Part shown: one piece after another, positions 1 to 7,651 of the stretch
Numbering within the stretch: the first letter of the stretch is position 1
Layout: each line of letters opens with the position of its first letter
DNA from: MGR-bin208 sp043780275
GTDB taxonomy: Bacteria; Bacteroidota; Bacteroidia; Chitinophagales; Chitinophagaceae
Length of the DNA stretch: 17,089 nt
Direction: 5' to 3'
NCBI GenBank assembly: GCA_043780275.1
Contig: JAYWCV010000121.1
Coordinates: 1 to 17,089, forward strand
Position numbers and translations under genes: made by a program
The notes under the pieces: generated by a model
The model's database searches: none
What the model saw: the letters and a program-made list of their open reading frames with translations, nothing else
Told to the model about the DNA's origin: nothing

Positions 1-80
1 TGATCAGCATTAAGGTTACAAATATAAAATATTGCAAATCATGGACAGAATAAATTACTCTTTAAAACTTTGATTTTGAA

Positions 81-111
81 TTTGTGAGTTTGATTTTTAA
101 CCATACCTTTG
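81..111 (+). promoter_or_regulatory. Bacteroidota-type promoter of rplU-rpmA
   Basis: A TTTG -33 element at 81-84 and an exact TAnnTTTG -7 element (TACCTTTG, 104-111) are separated by 19 bp, the preferred spacing for the Bacteroidota primary sigma factor. Transcription should start near 115-118, giving an rplU leader of about 80 nt. This is the best-formed promoter in the window, as expected for ribosomal protein genes. Confidence 0.75.
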
Positions 112-114
112 CAT

Positions 115-157
115 CCCTTAATCCAAAACCGGTCCTTATGACCAGTTTAATTAAGGG
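115..157 (+). promoter_or_regulatory. Structured 5' leader (hairpin) of rplU mRNA
   Basis: The outer arm 115-122 (CCCTTAAT) is a perfect complement of 150-157 (ATTAAGGG). Inside it, 126-129 pairs with 145-148 and 131-133 pairs with 141-143, leaving the loop CCTTATG at 134-140. The structure begins almost exactly at the predicted transcription start, so the mRNA would carry a hairpin at its 5' end. Ribosomal protein leaders often mediate feedback control, and L21 leaders are known in other phyla. A function here is inferred; the hairpin might only stabilise the 5' end. Confidence 0.5.
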
Positions 158-197
158 AAAGACAACTTTATATAATTTAACAGTTAAAGCGTAAAAC

Positions 198-500
198 ATG
201 TTCGCAGTAGTTAAAATAGCCGGTCAACAATTTAAGGTAGCAAAAGACCAAACTTTCTACGTTCCCTGCTTAGAAGGGAAAGCAGGAGATAAGTTAGAAT
301 TTGCAGACGTATTATTGGTAGAAGCTGAAGGAAAAACTTCCATTGGAAGCGAAGTAAAATCAACCGTTAGTGCAGAAATAATTAACCAGATCCAGGGTGA
401 TAAAGTGATCTCTTTTAAAATGAAAAGAAGAAAAGGTTTCCGTAAGAAATTAGGACACCGTACACACTACACTAAAATTTTAGTAACCGGTATTAACTAA
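198..500 (+). CDS. rplU: 50S ribosomal protein L21
   Basis: This is bacterial large-subunit protein L21, which binds 23S rRNA. At 100 residues it matches the usual length of about 103. The N-terminus MFAVVKIAGQQFKV is the conserved L21 start, with a central small beta barrel and a basic C-terminal stretch (KMKRRKGFRKKLGHR, about residues 74-88) that carries the family signature and contacts rRNA. The ATG at 198 is the only start giving a normal N-terminus. It lies about 80 nt after the predicted transcription start, behind a leader hairpin. rpmA follows after 63 bases in the standard rplU-rpmA order, so the two should be cotranscribed. No clear Shine-Dalgarno sequence is visible. Nothing about the protein is unusual. 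Confidence 0.97.
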   Translation: MFAVVKIAGQQFKVAKDQTFYVPCLEGKAGDKLEFADVLLVEAEGKTSIGSEVKSTVSAEIINQIQGDKVISFKMKRRKGFRKKLGHRTHYTKILVTGIN

Positions 501-563
501 TTGTTTTTTTGACAAAAAACGAAACAATTCAAAACATATTCTTTTAAAGAAAATCTAATTGAA

Positions 564-830
564 ATGGCACATAAAAAAGGGGAAGGAAGTGTAAAAAATA
601 ATCGTGATTCACAAAGCAAACGCTTAGGTGTAAAAATATTTGGTGGACAGGCAGTTACTTCCGGCAATATTATTTTACGTCAACGTGGAACAGTATATCA
701 CCCTGGTAAAAATGTTGGTCTTGGAAAAGACTTTACCATTTTTGCATTAACAGATGGTGTAGTTGAATTTAAAAAAGGAAGAAAAGACAGATCTTTTGTT
801 TCTGTTTCTCCGATAGAAATATCTGCTTAG
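564..830 (+). CDS. rpmA: 50S ribosomal protein L27
   Basis: L27 is a basic large-subunit protein whose flexible N-terminus reaches the peptidyl-transferase centre. The 88 residues match the family length. The start MAHKKGEGSVKNNRDS and the following SKRLGVKIFGGQ are diagnostic, as are QRGT and YHPGKNVG in the middle. There is no N-terminal extension of the Firmicutes type needing protease removal. It is the second gene of the rplU operon. The 63-base gap between the two holds an AT-rich inverted repeat (499-506 with 522-529, partly extended inward), too weak to be a terminator but possibly an RNA processing or stability element. No terminator is obvious after its stop. Confidence 0.97.
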   Translation: MAHKKGEGSVKNNRDSQSKRLGVKIFGGQAVTSGNIILRQRGTVYHPGKNVGLGKDFTIFALTDGVVEFKKGRKDRSFVSVSPIEISA

Positions 831-864
831 TCTTTTAGATTAATGGCTTTGTTTTAAAAATAGT

Positions 865-895
865 TTTGGTGGTTTAAAATATATTTTTATTTTTA
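865..895 (+). promoter_or_regulatory. Possible promoter of the H1-like gene
   Basis: TTTG at 865-868 and TATTTTTA at 888-895 (one mismatch to TAnnTTTG) are separated by 19 bp, upstream of the repeat-protein start at 937. The region is so T-rich that a chance match is possible. The 106-base gap after rpmA would suit an independent promoter. Confidence 0.35.
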
Positions 896-936
896 CTACT
901 GAAATTTTTTTTTACTAACCATTTAAATTCTAAAAC

Positions 937-1155
937 ATGCCTACTGCAAAAAAAGCTGCTCCTAAAAAAGCTGCTGCAAAAAAAGCGGCTCCAAAGAAAG
1001 CGGCTCCTAAAAAAGCTGCTGCAAAAAAAGCTGCTCCTAAAAAAGCTGCTCCAAAGAAAGCGGCTCCTAAAAAAGCTGCTCCAAAAAAAGCTGCTCCAAA
1101 GAAAGCGGCTCCTAAAAAAGCTGCTGCGAAGAAAGCTGCTCCTAAAAAGAAGTAA
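937..1155 (+). CDS. Histone H1-like Lys/Ala/Pro-rich repeat protein
   Basis: This 72-residue protein uses only five amino acids (M, P, T, A, K). After MPT come thirteen pentapeptides of the form AKKAA or PKKAA, then PKKK. Lysine makes up 29 of 72 residues, so the protein is extremely basic. This matches the lysine-rich tails of eukaryotic histone H1 and bacterial H1-like proteins, which bind DNA non-specifically and help compact the nucleoid; nucleic-acid binding is therefore likely but inferred. It has no globular domain and is probably disordered. It has a possible promoter of its own and a strong terminator just downstream, so it may be a monocistronic, highly expressed gene. The reading frame is uninterrupted and codon use varies between repeats, which argues for a real protein rather than a recent slippage artefact. 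Confidence 0.88.
   Translation: MPTAKKAAPKKAAAKKAAPKKAAPKKAAAKKAAPKKAAPKKAAPKKAAPKKAAPKKAAPKKAAAKKAAPKKK
946..1140 (+). repeat. Tandem 15-bp coding repeat (13 units)
   Basis: Thirteen 15-bp units encode [A/P]KKAA. A higher-order pattern overlies them: one identical 30-bp block occurs at 991-1020, 1051-1080 and 1096-1125. This suggests growth by duplication of multi-unit blocks, and copy number probably varies between strains. Confidence 0.95.
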
Positions 1156-1179
1156 ATTCTATTTTAGAAAAGTTATAAC

Positions 1180-1207
1180 AAGTCCTGGTTCTCCGGGACT
1201 TTTTTTT
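1180..1207 (+). terminator. Rho-independent terminator after the H1-like gene
   Basis: The arms AAGTCCTGG (1180-1188) and CCGGGACTT (1193-1201) form a 9-bp stem with one G-U pair around the loop TTCT. Seven T residues at 1201-1207 follow. It closes the transcript before the PolX-like gene. Confidence 0.9.
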
Positions 1208-1255
1208 ATTCCCAAAATTCTCGTTCAGGCCATATATTTTTTTTACATTGCATGC

Positions 1256-2935
1256 ATGGATAACAATGCAATTGCTGATCAATTTTCGCTTCTATCGAAA
1301 CTGATGGACATTCACGGAGAAAATTCATTTAAGTCGAAATCCTATGCTACAGCGGCTTTCAACATAGATAAGCTGCCTACACAGCTAAAAGAAATACCAA
1401 AAGAAAAAATTGCTTTATTAAAAGGTGTTGGTGAAAGTTCGGCTAAAAAAATTATAGAGATGCTGGAGACGGGTGAACTAAAAGCATTGGTTGATATCAT
1501 CCAAAAAACGCCGACGGGCATCATTGAAATGCTGAGCATAAAAGGTATTGGTCCAAAAAAAATCAATACCATCTGGAAAGAACTTGAAATAGAAACGATC
1601 GGTGAACTTCTTTACGCCTGTGAAGAAAACCGCTTATTACTTTACAAAGGTTTTGGCGAAAAAACGCAAAATAATATTCGGGAATCCATTGAGTTTTATT
1701 TACAAAACCAAGGAAGTTTTTTGTATGCACAAGTAGAAAGTTTTGCAAAGACTTTGGCAGAAAAACTACATACTATTTTCCCGAAAAATAAAACAGAACT
1801 AACCGGAGCATTCCGACGTCAGATTGAAATAATTGAAGAATTGACGATTTGTACGACCATTTCAGCAAATCAGTTAAAATTATTTTTTGATGAAAATTCA
1901 TATCAAATCATCACAGAAACTGAAAGTCAAATAAATTTTATCGGACCGGAAAAAATAAAATTGAATTTTTATTTAACCAACACGGAATCATTTTCAAAAA
2001 AATTATTTGAAACTAGTTGCAGTGAATATTTTTTAACCGCCTGGGAAAATAAATTTCCGTGGAAGGAAAATTTTTCATTTCACACCGAAGAAAATATTTT
2101 CGAAAATGCCGGCATTAAATTCATTCCATCCTACCTGAGAGAAGATGAAAAAATGATTCAATTATCTGCCGATGATACATTACCAAATGTCATTCGAAAA
2201 GAAGATATCAAAGCAATCATTCACAGTCATAGTAACTGGAGCGATGGATCGAATACGATTGAAGAAATGGCGAATCATGCCATTCAATCGGGACTGGAAT
2301 ATTTGGTCATTTCGGACCACTCAAAATCTGCTTTTTATGCAAACGGTTTATCAGAAGAACGGATCCTTCAGCAACACAAATATGTGGATGAACTAAATGA
2401 CAAGCTGAAGCCTTTCAAAATTTTTAAAAGTATTGAAAGTGATATTCTCCATGACGGATCATTGGATTATCCGGATCAGCTTCTTTTCACATTTGATTTA
2501 GTCATCGCTTCCGTTCACAGTAACCTAAAAATGCCGGAAGAAAAAGCCATGATGCGTCTGCAAAATGCCATTTCTAACCCTTTTACAACAATTCTTGGGC
2601 ATATGACCGGCCGGTTGTTATTAAGCCGTAACGGATATCCGATTGATCATAAAAAAATCATTGACTTATGTGCCGAGAAAAAAGTAGTGATTGAATTAAA
2701 TGCTCATCCCAGAAGACTGGATATGGATTGGCGACATATTGCATATGCTTTAGAGAAGAATGTGATCATCTCCATTGATCCCGATGCACATGCCCTGAGT
2801 GGGTTTGAGGATGTGAAGTATGGCGTTTTAGTTGCCCAAAAAGCTGGATTAACAAAAAATCAGAATCTAAGCAGTTTCAGCCTGGAAGAATTTGAAGCCT
2901 ATTTACTCAACATAAAATCAATCAAAAATATTTAA
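1256..2935 (+). CDS. polX: PolX-family protein: degenerate polymerase plus intact PHP nuclease
   Basis: The 559 residues have the bacterial PolX layout and length: helix-hairpin-helix motifs (GVGE near 57-60, GIGP 97-100, GFGE 132-135), a Pol-beta-like region (about 150-290), and a C-terminal PHP metal-hydrolase domain (about 318-559). In the family the PHP domain acts as a 3'-5' exonuclease/AP endonuclease in repair. Its metal ligands are all visible: H323, H325, D330, H355, E394, H421, H449, D510, H512. The polymerase signature is broken. TGAFRR (183-188) aligns with the conserved TGSxRR, but the expected GDxD reads EELT (194-197), and the third aspartate, normally in a VDLR-like strand, is K235. 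Polymerase activity is thus unlikely, and the protein may be a nuclease with a structural DNA-binding module. The start gives the usual N-terminus. The stop overlaps the convergent kinase stop. The symbol reflects family, not proven polymerase function. Confidence 0.9.
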   Translation: MDNNAIADQFSLLSKLMDIHGENSFKSKSYATAAFNIDKLPTQLKEIPKEKIALLKGVGESSAKKIIEMLETGELKALVDIIQKTPTGIIEMLSIKGIGPKKINTIWKELEIETIGELLYACEENRLLLYKGFGEKTQNNIRESIEFYLQNQGSFLYAQVESFAKTLAEKLHTIFPKNKTELTGAFRRQIEIIEELTICTTISANQLKLFFDENSYQIITETESQINFIGPEKIKLNFYLTNTESFSKKLFETSCSEYFLTAWENKFPWKENFSFHTEENIFENAGIKFIPSYLREDEKMIQLSADDTLPNVIRKEDIKAIIHSHSNWSDGSNTIEEMANHAIQSGLEYLVISDHSKSAFYANGLSEERILQQHKYVDELNDKLKPFKIFKSIESDILHDGSLDYPDQLLFTFDLVIASVHSNLKMPEEKAMMRLQNAISNPFTTILGHMTGRLLLSRNGYPIDHKKIIDLCAEKKVVIELNAHPRRLDMDWRHIAYALEKNVIISIDPDAHALSGFEDVKYGVLVAQKAGLTKNQNLSSFSLEEFEAYLLNIKSIKNI

Positions 2936-5900
2936 TCGGCCAGCGGCAGTTCAACATAAAATGTTGCTCCTTCATTTGAATTACTATCAAACCAAATTTT
3001 TCCCTGGGCCTGCTCAGTGATGGTTTTACACATAGCCAAGCCCAAACCGGTACCGGAAGATTTAGTTGTGAAGTTTGGTGTAAATATCTTTTCCTTCATA
3101 TCTGCATCAATACCCTCTCCATTATCAACAACAGTTATCAATACTTTTTCATTGACTATTTCTGTTTTAATAAAAATGTTACAGCGGCTTTTATACCGGC
3201 ATGCTTCCACTGAATTACTCAACAAATTTGTAAACAACCGGTTTATCTGTGTTTTATCCGCATTCAATATAATACTTTCGGTTTTGGGTTGCCAGGTTAT
3301 ATCAACTTTCGGATTAGCTCCATACAACTCTTTTAAAGAATCAATGATTTTCAATAGATCGAAGCGTTCTTTTTTTGCAATACTGATATTGGCAAACTGA
3401 GAAAAATCGGCTGCAATTTTAGATAAATGATCGATTTGTTCTACCAGAGTTTTAGAGACATTTTTCGTCAACTCTTTTACATTCAACTGATCTTCTGCCA
3501 TGGCTTTCTGCAGATATTGAATGCTTAATTTCATGGGTGTTAGCGGATTCTTAATTTCGTGTGCAACCTGCCTGGCCATTTCTCTCCAGGCAGATTCCCT
3601 TTCACTTTTTGCAAGCTCAGACGCACTGACTTCTAATTTGCGAACCATTTTATTATATTCCTTAACCAATTCTCCAATTTCATCATCCCGATTCCATTCT
3701 ACTTCTTCATTTAAACTGCCTAAATTAATGCTCTTCATTTTATTGCTGATAATGGAGAACGAACTGGTAATCCGATTCGTTATCAGTAAAGCCAACAAAC
3801 CGGCAATCAAGAAAATAAAAGCATTCAGATTGATGATGGTCACTAAAAAATTGGATATCTCCTGGTTCAGGTCATTTTGCGAAGTAAAGTAAGGGATGTT
3901 TAAATAAGCGTATATCTGTCCCTGAGAATCCCTTACAGGGGCATAAATGCTTAAGTATGTCAATTTGCCTACTTTCTCCTCCTGTAAATGCCTGACCTGC
4001 CTTAATCGGGATAAATGATAGAATGCCGATGGGTTCATTTTTTTACTTAAAACTCCCTTCGAATAAATGCTGGCTTGTGATGAAAATTTCAGATCTCCAA
4101 GCAAGTCATAAATATTCACATCGGCATTATGTATATCAGCAACTTCTTCCACTAACCGCTGTAAATCATAATTCGCTATAGAATCATTAATCATTAAAAC
4201 ATCATCAAATATTGAATGGTCGGTCAATTTGTTTTGCAACTCATTTACCATTACCCGCATCGAACGTCCAAGCCGGTCGCTATTGTTTTGATTGTACCGT
4301 TTTATGAAAAAAGAAATCGTTGCAAAGCCGATAACAATAAATGAAAACAGGCTGATCAAAATAATGGTTCCAAAAACCTGTGCCCGGATATTAAATTTAA
4401 ATAGATTTGATAAAGCTGTTTTATTAAACTTTGTTCGAAATAAAAAATTAATAAACCGAAGTAAAATAACGATCAGCAAAAACGCACAAAACAAATAAGA
4501 AAATAAAGTGATTGTTTCGATCAGATTATCCTGTTTACGGGCAATGACCACTATTTTATCATTACTTGCCCGATACCAAAGTTCATCAAAATTGTTTCGG
4601 GTTCTTCTTTCAATTTCAAATCTTGGCAGGTCGTCTTCCTTTAAACTATTCAGGAACGGATATTTATTTGCCGGCGTAACCAGGTTTTTTTTATTATAAA
4701 CTGCAAACGAATAAATCGATGATTCTTCCGGGTCATGCTTTTTCATTTGCTTAAAAAGCACCGGGAATAATGCATCATTCCGGTATTTTTTGGGCGTAGA
4801 AATAATGAACAAGGTTCCTATTTGTTGATTACTTTCTGAAAATACAGGACGCATGGTTATGTATGCAAATTGATCGTAGGCTATTTCGTAATAGTACAAC
4901 CCACTCACTTTAGTCTTTTTTCCTTGATTTTGTAAAATCGTATTCAACGAATTAAAAGAAACGGGTTCATCATTATTCAGCGCATTATCTTCTTCATCAA
5001 AAACATATAATCGGGTGTCATATTTATTTAAATACCCCGAAAAATTTTCGGAAATAATACTATCCCGCAAAAACTTTCCCTTGCTTTCATTACGAAACCG
5101 GGGAAAATTATTGGTAAGAAAATCTTTATCAATATATGTCAACGCAATGCTCAATAACCGCTCACTGCTGGGATCTGTTTGCAAAGCCAATTTCTCCGCA
5201 ATATTTATCCTCAATGACCATTCTTTTATTTTATTCTCGGATAAAATTACCAGCGAGATAGAAAAAGAAAAGAAAAATAACCAGGAAATACTACTGATCA
5301 GTTTTACTTTATTCGGATTCATCAATAAATTTTCCCTGATCAAAATGGATGTAAAAACAATGATCCATATTAATACCAGTATGTAAAAAGGAAGATCCGG
5401 ATGTTGGGAAATGACTGTGAAAAAAAACAAGCCGGTTAATGCAATCAAAAAAAGCACATATACGTAGTTGCTATTAAATGCCTGTAACACAAATTGAATT
5501 ATCAATTTAGAAAAATAGTAATACGACAATGCAAAGCTCACCAGTACAGTAAATCCAATAATGGTATAAAAAGATAAACTAAAGAAATTCAACACATCAA
5601 AAGAGATCTTGGAATCCAGCACCAGGCTTTTTATGATGCCTGAAATATATAAGGTAACTAGGATGAGGATAAATACTAAAACAAAAGCAATGGCTTTATT
5701 CTTGATTGAATGGTCGATTGTATTTTCAACAACCATGTTCTTATAACTTGACCATGTAAATAAAATAATCCAACAAATAAAAGAAGAGACTACCAATAAA
5801 TGGCCAAGAGATTTTAAAACAGCATTATATCCATAAATGGATGGATCGAATAATTCGAATTGACGCAAACTTAAAAAAGAAGGAAATACATAAAATAATA

Positions 5901-6690
5901 TCAGAAAAACGGACAAACAACTTATTAAAAATCCGATACCCTGTATTTTCCCTCTACGCAAAGAAATCCATTCGGCATTTTTTTGAATGAACCCAAGAAT
6001 GAAAAATAGAAAAAGAATTCTTAAAACAATAGTAGCTAAAGGCAAGCTGGTTGCTTTACCGGACGTATTTGATTTCAGGTAAAACAAGTCCTTACCTGTA
6101 CTGGTTTTTAGCGGATAGTCTGTTTTAGCAAGACTGATTGCAATAACATGTCTACTTTTTTCATGATGAGGAAATTCCGGAACCAGGTAATCGGTTTCAA
6201 TATAATAGTCATAAAAAACAGGTAATAAAGCAATGGCAACAACTTTTTGATTCTTATTCCTTAATTGAATTGTTTGTTTGATTAACAAATAATATCCGTT
6301 TGCCAATTTCCTGAAATACTCTCCATCAGGTAGGTCTGAGATATTGGTAGGTGGAATGATTTTTTGTGTATTCCAAAAAATCAAATTTTGATTTGCAGAT
6401 GAAGAATACGATTGAATAAAGAACCCATAATCTAATGATTCGAGTGTTTCAAAATCTGCCTGCTTTTCAGTCTGATAAAATAATTGCTCTATAAAATGTA
6501 CATCCCCTGTCTTTTTGTAAAAATCTTTCTGTTGTTCATTTAGTTTTTCCTGAAGCTTTTCTTGTTCCCACTTGATGACCTTTTTTTCGGAAGAAAATAA
6601 TAACGGAATAAAAGAAAGAATTAAACAGGCAATGGCCAGAATTGGCCATACATTTTTTCGTTTAAAAATATGTTGGTAAGTTGGGACCAC
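2932..6690 (-). CDS. Very large membrane sensor histidine kinase (NtrY-like C-terminus)
   Basis: This 1252-residue kinase has one N-terminal membrane segment (about 13-33), an extracytoplasmic region (34-215), and a block of about eight membrane segments (215-485). A second extracytoplasmic region follows (about 490-725). Then come two segments (727-750 and 768-796), a third sensor loop (797-945), another segment (947-972) and a HAMP linker (about 973-1022). The dimerisation domain has the phosphoacceptor H1044 in QVAHEIKNP. The ATPase domain shows N1155/N1159, DNGEGI (1189-1194) and GTGLGL (1213-1218), so the kinase core looks active. The C-terminal part resembles NtrY-type kinases; the sensory part matches no domain I can name. 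The start is a GTG directly after the mazG TAA, and the next in-frame ATG is some 300 codons in. No response regulator lies nearby. The stop codon overlaps that of the PolX-like gene. Confidence 0.92.
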   Translation of the reverse strand: MVPTYQHIFKRKNVWPILAIACLILSFIPLLFSSEKKVIKWEQEKLQEKLNEQQKDFYKKTGDVHFIEQLFYQTEKQADFETLESLDYGFFIQSYSSSANQNLIFWNTQKIIPPTNISDLPDGEYFRKLANGYYLLIKQTIQLRNKNQKVVAIALLPVFYDYYIETDYLVPEFPHHEKSRHVIAISLAKTDYPLKTSTGKDLFYLKSNTSGKATSLPLATIVLRILFLFFILGFIQKNAEWISLRRGKIQGIGFLISCLSVFLILFYVFPSFLSLRQFELFDPSIYGYNAVLKSLGHLLVVSSFICWIILFTWSSYKNMVVENTIDHSIKNKAIAFVLVFILILVTLYISGIIKSLVLDSKISFDVLNFFSLSFYTIIGFTVLVSFALSYYYFSKLIIQFVLQAFNSNYVYVLFLIALTGLFFFTVISQHPDLPFYILVLIWIIVFTSILIRENLLMNPNKVKLISSISWLFFFSFSISLVILSENKIKEWSLRINIAEKLALQTDPSSERLLSIALTYIDKDFLTNNFPRFRNESKGKFLRDSIISENFSGYLNKYDTRLYVFDEEDNALNNDEPVSFNSLNTILQNQGKKTKVSGLYYYEIAYDQFAYITMRPVFSESNQQIGTLFIISTPKKYRNDALFPVLFKQMKKHDPEESSIYSFAVYNKKNLVTPANKYPFLNSLKEDDLPRFEIERRTRNNFDELWYRASNDKIVVIARKQDNLIETITLFSYLFCAFLLIVILLRFINFLFRTKFNKTALSNLFKFNIRAQVFGTIILISLFSFIVIGFATISFFIKRYNQNNSDRLGRSMRVMVNELQNKLTDHSIFDDVLMINDSIANYDLQRLVEEVADIHNADVNIYDLLGDLKFSSQASIYSKGVLSKKMNPSAFYHLSRLRQVRHLQEEKVGKLTYLSIYAPVRDSQGQIYAYLNIPYFTSQNDLNQEISNFLVTIINLNAFIFLIAGLLALLITNRITSSFSIISNKMKSINLGSLNEEVEWNRDDEIGELVKEYNKMVRKLEVSASELAKSERESAWREMARQVAHEIKNPLTPMKLSIQYLQKAMAEDQLNVKELTKNVSKTLVEQIDHLSKIAADFSQFANISIAKKERFDLLKIIDSLKELYGANPKVDITWQPKTESIILNADKTQINRLFTNLLSNSVEACRYKSRCNIFIKTEIVNEKVLITVVDNGEGIDADMKEKIFTPNFTTKSSGTGLGLAMCKTITEQAQGKIWFDSNSNEGATFYVELPLAD

Positions 6691-7455
6691 TTATTCCGGT
6701 TGTTGTTTTTTTATAGCATTCCAGATTGCATCCATCTCCTCTAATGAAAGATCTTTTAATTCCTTACCGTCATGAATGGCTGTTTCCTCCATTTTTTTGA
6801 ACCGGTTTATGAATTTAATATTCGTTCTTTCCAATGCATTCTCGGCGTCTATCTTCAAAAACCGTGCATAATTAATCAATGAAAAAATTAGATCCCCAAA
6901 TTCATCTTCTATTTTATCTTTATCTGCAGTCAAAATTGCTTCATCCAATTCAGCAATCTCCTCCTCTACTTTCATCCATACCTGTTTTGCATTCTCCCAT
7001 TCAAATCCTACATTCCGGGCTTTCTCCTGCAAACGCATAGCTTTTATGGTTGCCGGTAAACCCCTAGGAACACCTCCCAGTATAGATTTCTTTCCTTCCT
7101 TTAATTTTAGTTTCTCCCAATTATCTCTTACCTCTTCATCGTTCTTTACTTTTACATCAGCATAAATATGCGGATGTCGTCTGATCAGTTTTTCACAGAT
7201 TCCATGGATCACTTCTTCCATGGTAAATTTTTCCTGTTCCTTCCCAATTTTAGCATAAAAAACAATGTGCAGTAGCAAATCGCCTAATTCTTCTTTTATG
7301 CCAATCCAATCCTTATCTGTAATGGCATCGGCTAGCTCGTAGGTTTCTTCGATGGTGAGATGCCGCAGGCTTTCGATGGTTTGCTTTTGATCCCACGGAC
7401 ATTTTTCCCGCAACTCATCCATGATATTAACTAGGTCCTTAAATGCTTTTTCCAT
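6691..7455 (-). CDS. mazG: Nucleoside triphosphate pyrophosphohydrolase MazG
   Basis: MazG hydrolyses NTPs and dNTPs to monophosphates and pyrophosphate, cleaning the nucleotide pool and, in E. coli, lowering ppGpp. The 254 residues match full-length two-domain MazG (263 in E. coli). The first domain has the CPWD motif (19-22) and metal-binding acids in IEETYEL (35-41) and EELGDL (55-60). The second repeats the pattern with VEEEIAELDEA and IEDEFGDL (roughly residues 162-192). The ATG at 7455 gives the conserved N-terminus; only AT-rich sequence precedes it. Its TAA is immediately followed by the GTG of the large kinase with no spacer, so the two are almost certainly one transcript and likely translationally coupled. 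Identification is firm; the reason for the pairing is not evident. Confidence 0.95.
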   Translation of the reverse strand: MEKAFKDLVNIMDELREKCPWDQKQTIESLRHLTIEETYELADAITDKDWIGIKEELGDLLLHIVFYAKIGKEQEKFTMEEVIHGICEKLIRRHPHIYADVKVKNDEEVRDNWEKLKLKEGKKSILGGVPRGLPATIKAMRLQEKARNVGFEWENAKQVWMKVEEEIAELDEAILTADKDKIEDEFGDLIFSLINYARFLKIDAENALERTNIKFINRFKKMEETAIHDGKELKDLSLEEMDAIWNAIKKQQPE

Positions 7456-7624
7456 TCTGTTATATTTTTAAGTTGAAATTTTTTGTACAAATTGTATCAG
7501 GGTACTCTTGCAGTAAACTATTTCTAAAAAAACCACTCCGCTAAATTTAACTAAAAATACATAACTATTGGTTTTATTCCCTTGTACATTGCAAAGCTGA
7601 ATTCATTGCTTAATAGAATTCTTT

Positions 7625-7632
7625 TATTTTTG
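7625..7632 (+). promoter_or_regulatory. -7 promoter element of the secreted repeat protein gene
   Basis: TATTTTTG is an exact TAnnTTTG match ending 19 bases before the ATG at 7652. The nearest TTG (7606-7608) is 16 bp upstream, slightly short for a -33 element. The mazG promoter must lie in the same 196-base divergent region, but I could not place it convincingly. Confidence 0.45.
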
Positions 7633-7651
7633 ACAAAACCCATTCATAACC

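Noticed and set aside
946..1140. Tandem repeats as a CRISPR array or minisatellite
   Set aside because: The units are contiguous with no spacers and keep one open frame with a sensible protein, so they are a coding repeat.
1244..1250. TACATTG before the PolX-like gene (similar at 7585 and 13676) as an alternative -7 box
   Set aside because: It lacks one T of the consensus and has no -33 partner; recurrence three times in AT-rich DNA is not persuasive.
3017..5386. Several plus-strand open frames opposite the large kinase (3017-3400, 3521-3892, 4292-4498, 4508-4699, 5015-5386)
   Set aside because: They are antisense shadows of an uninterrupted kinase frame with no recognisable domains or promoters.
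7482..7491. TTTGTACAAA palindrome in the mazG/secreted-protein divergent region
   Set aside because: A single 10-bp palindrome in AT-rich DNA with no second copy and no regulator nearby; chance is a fair explanation.
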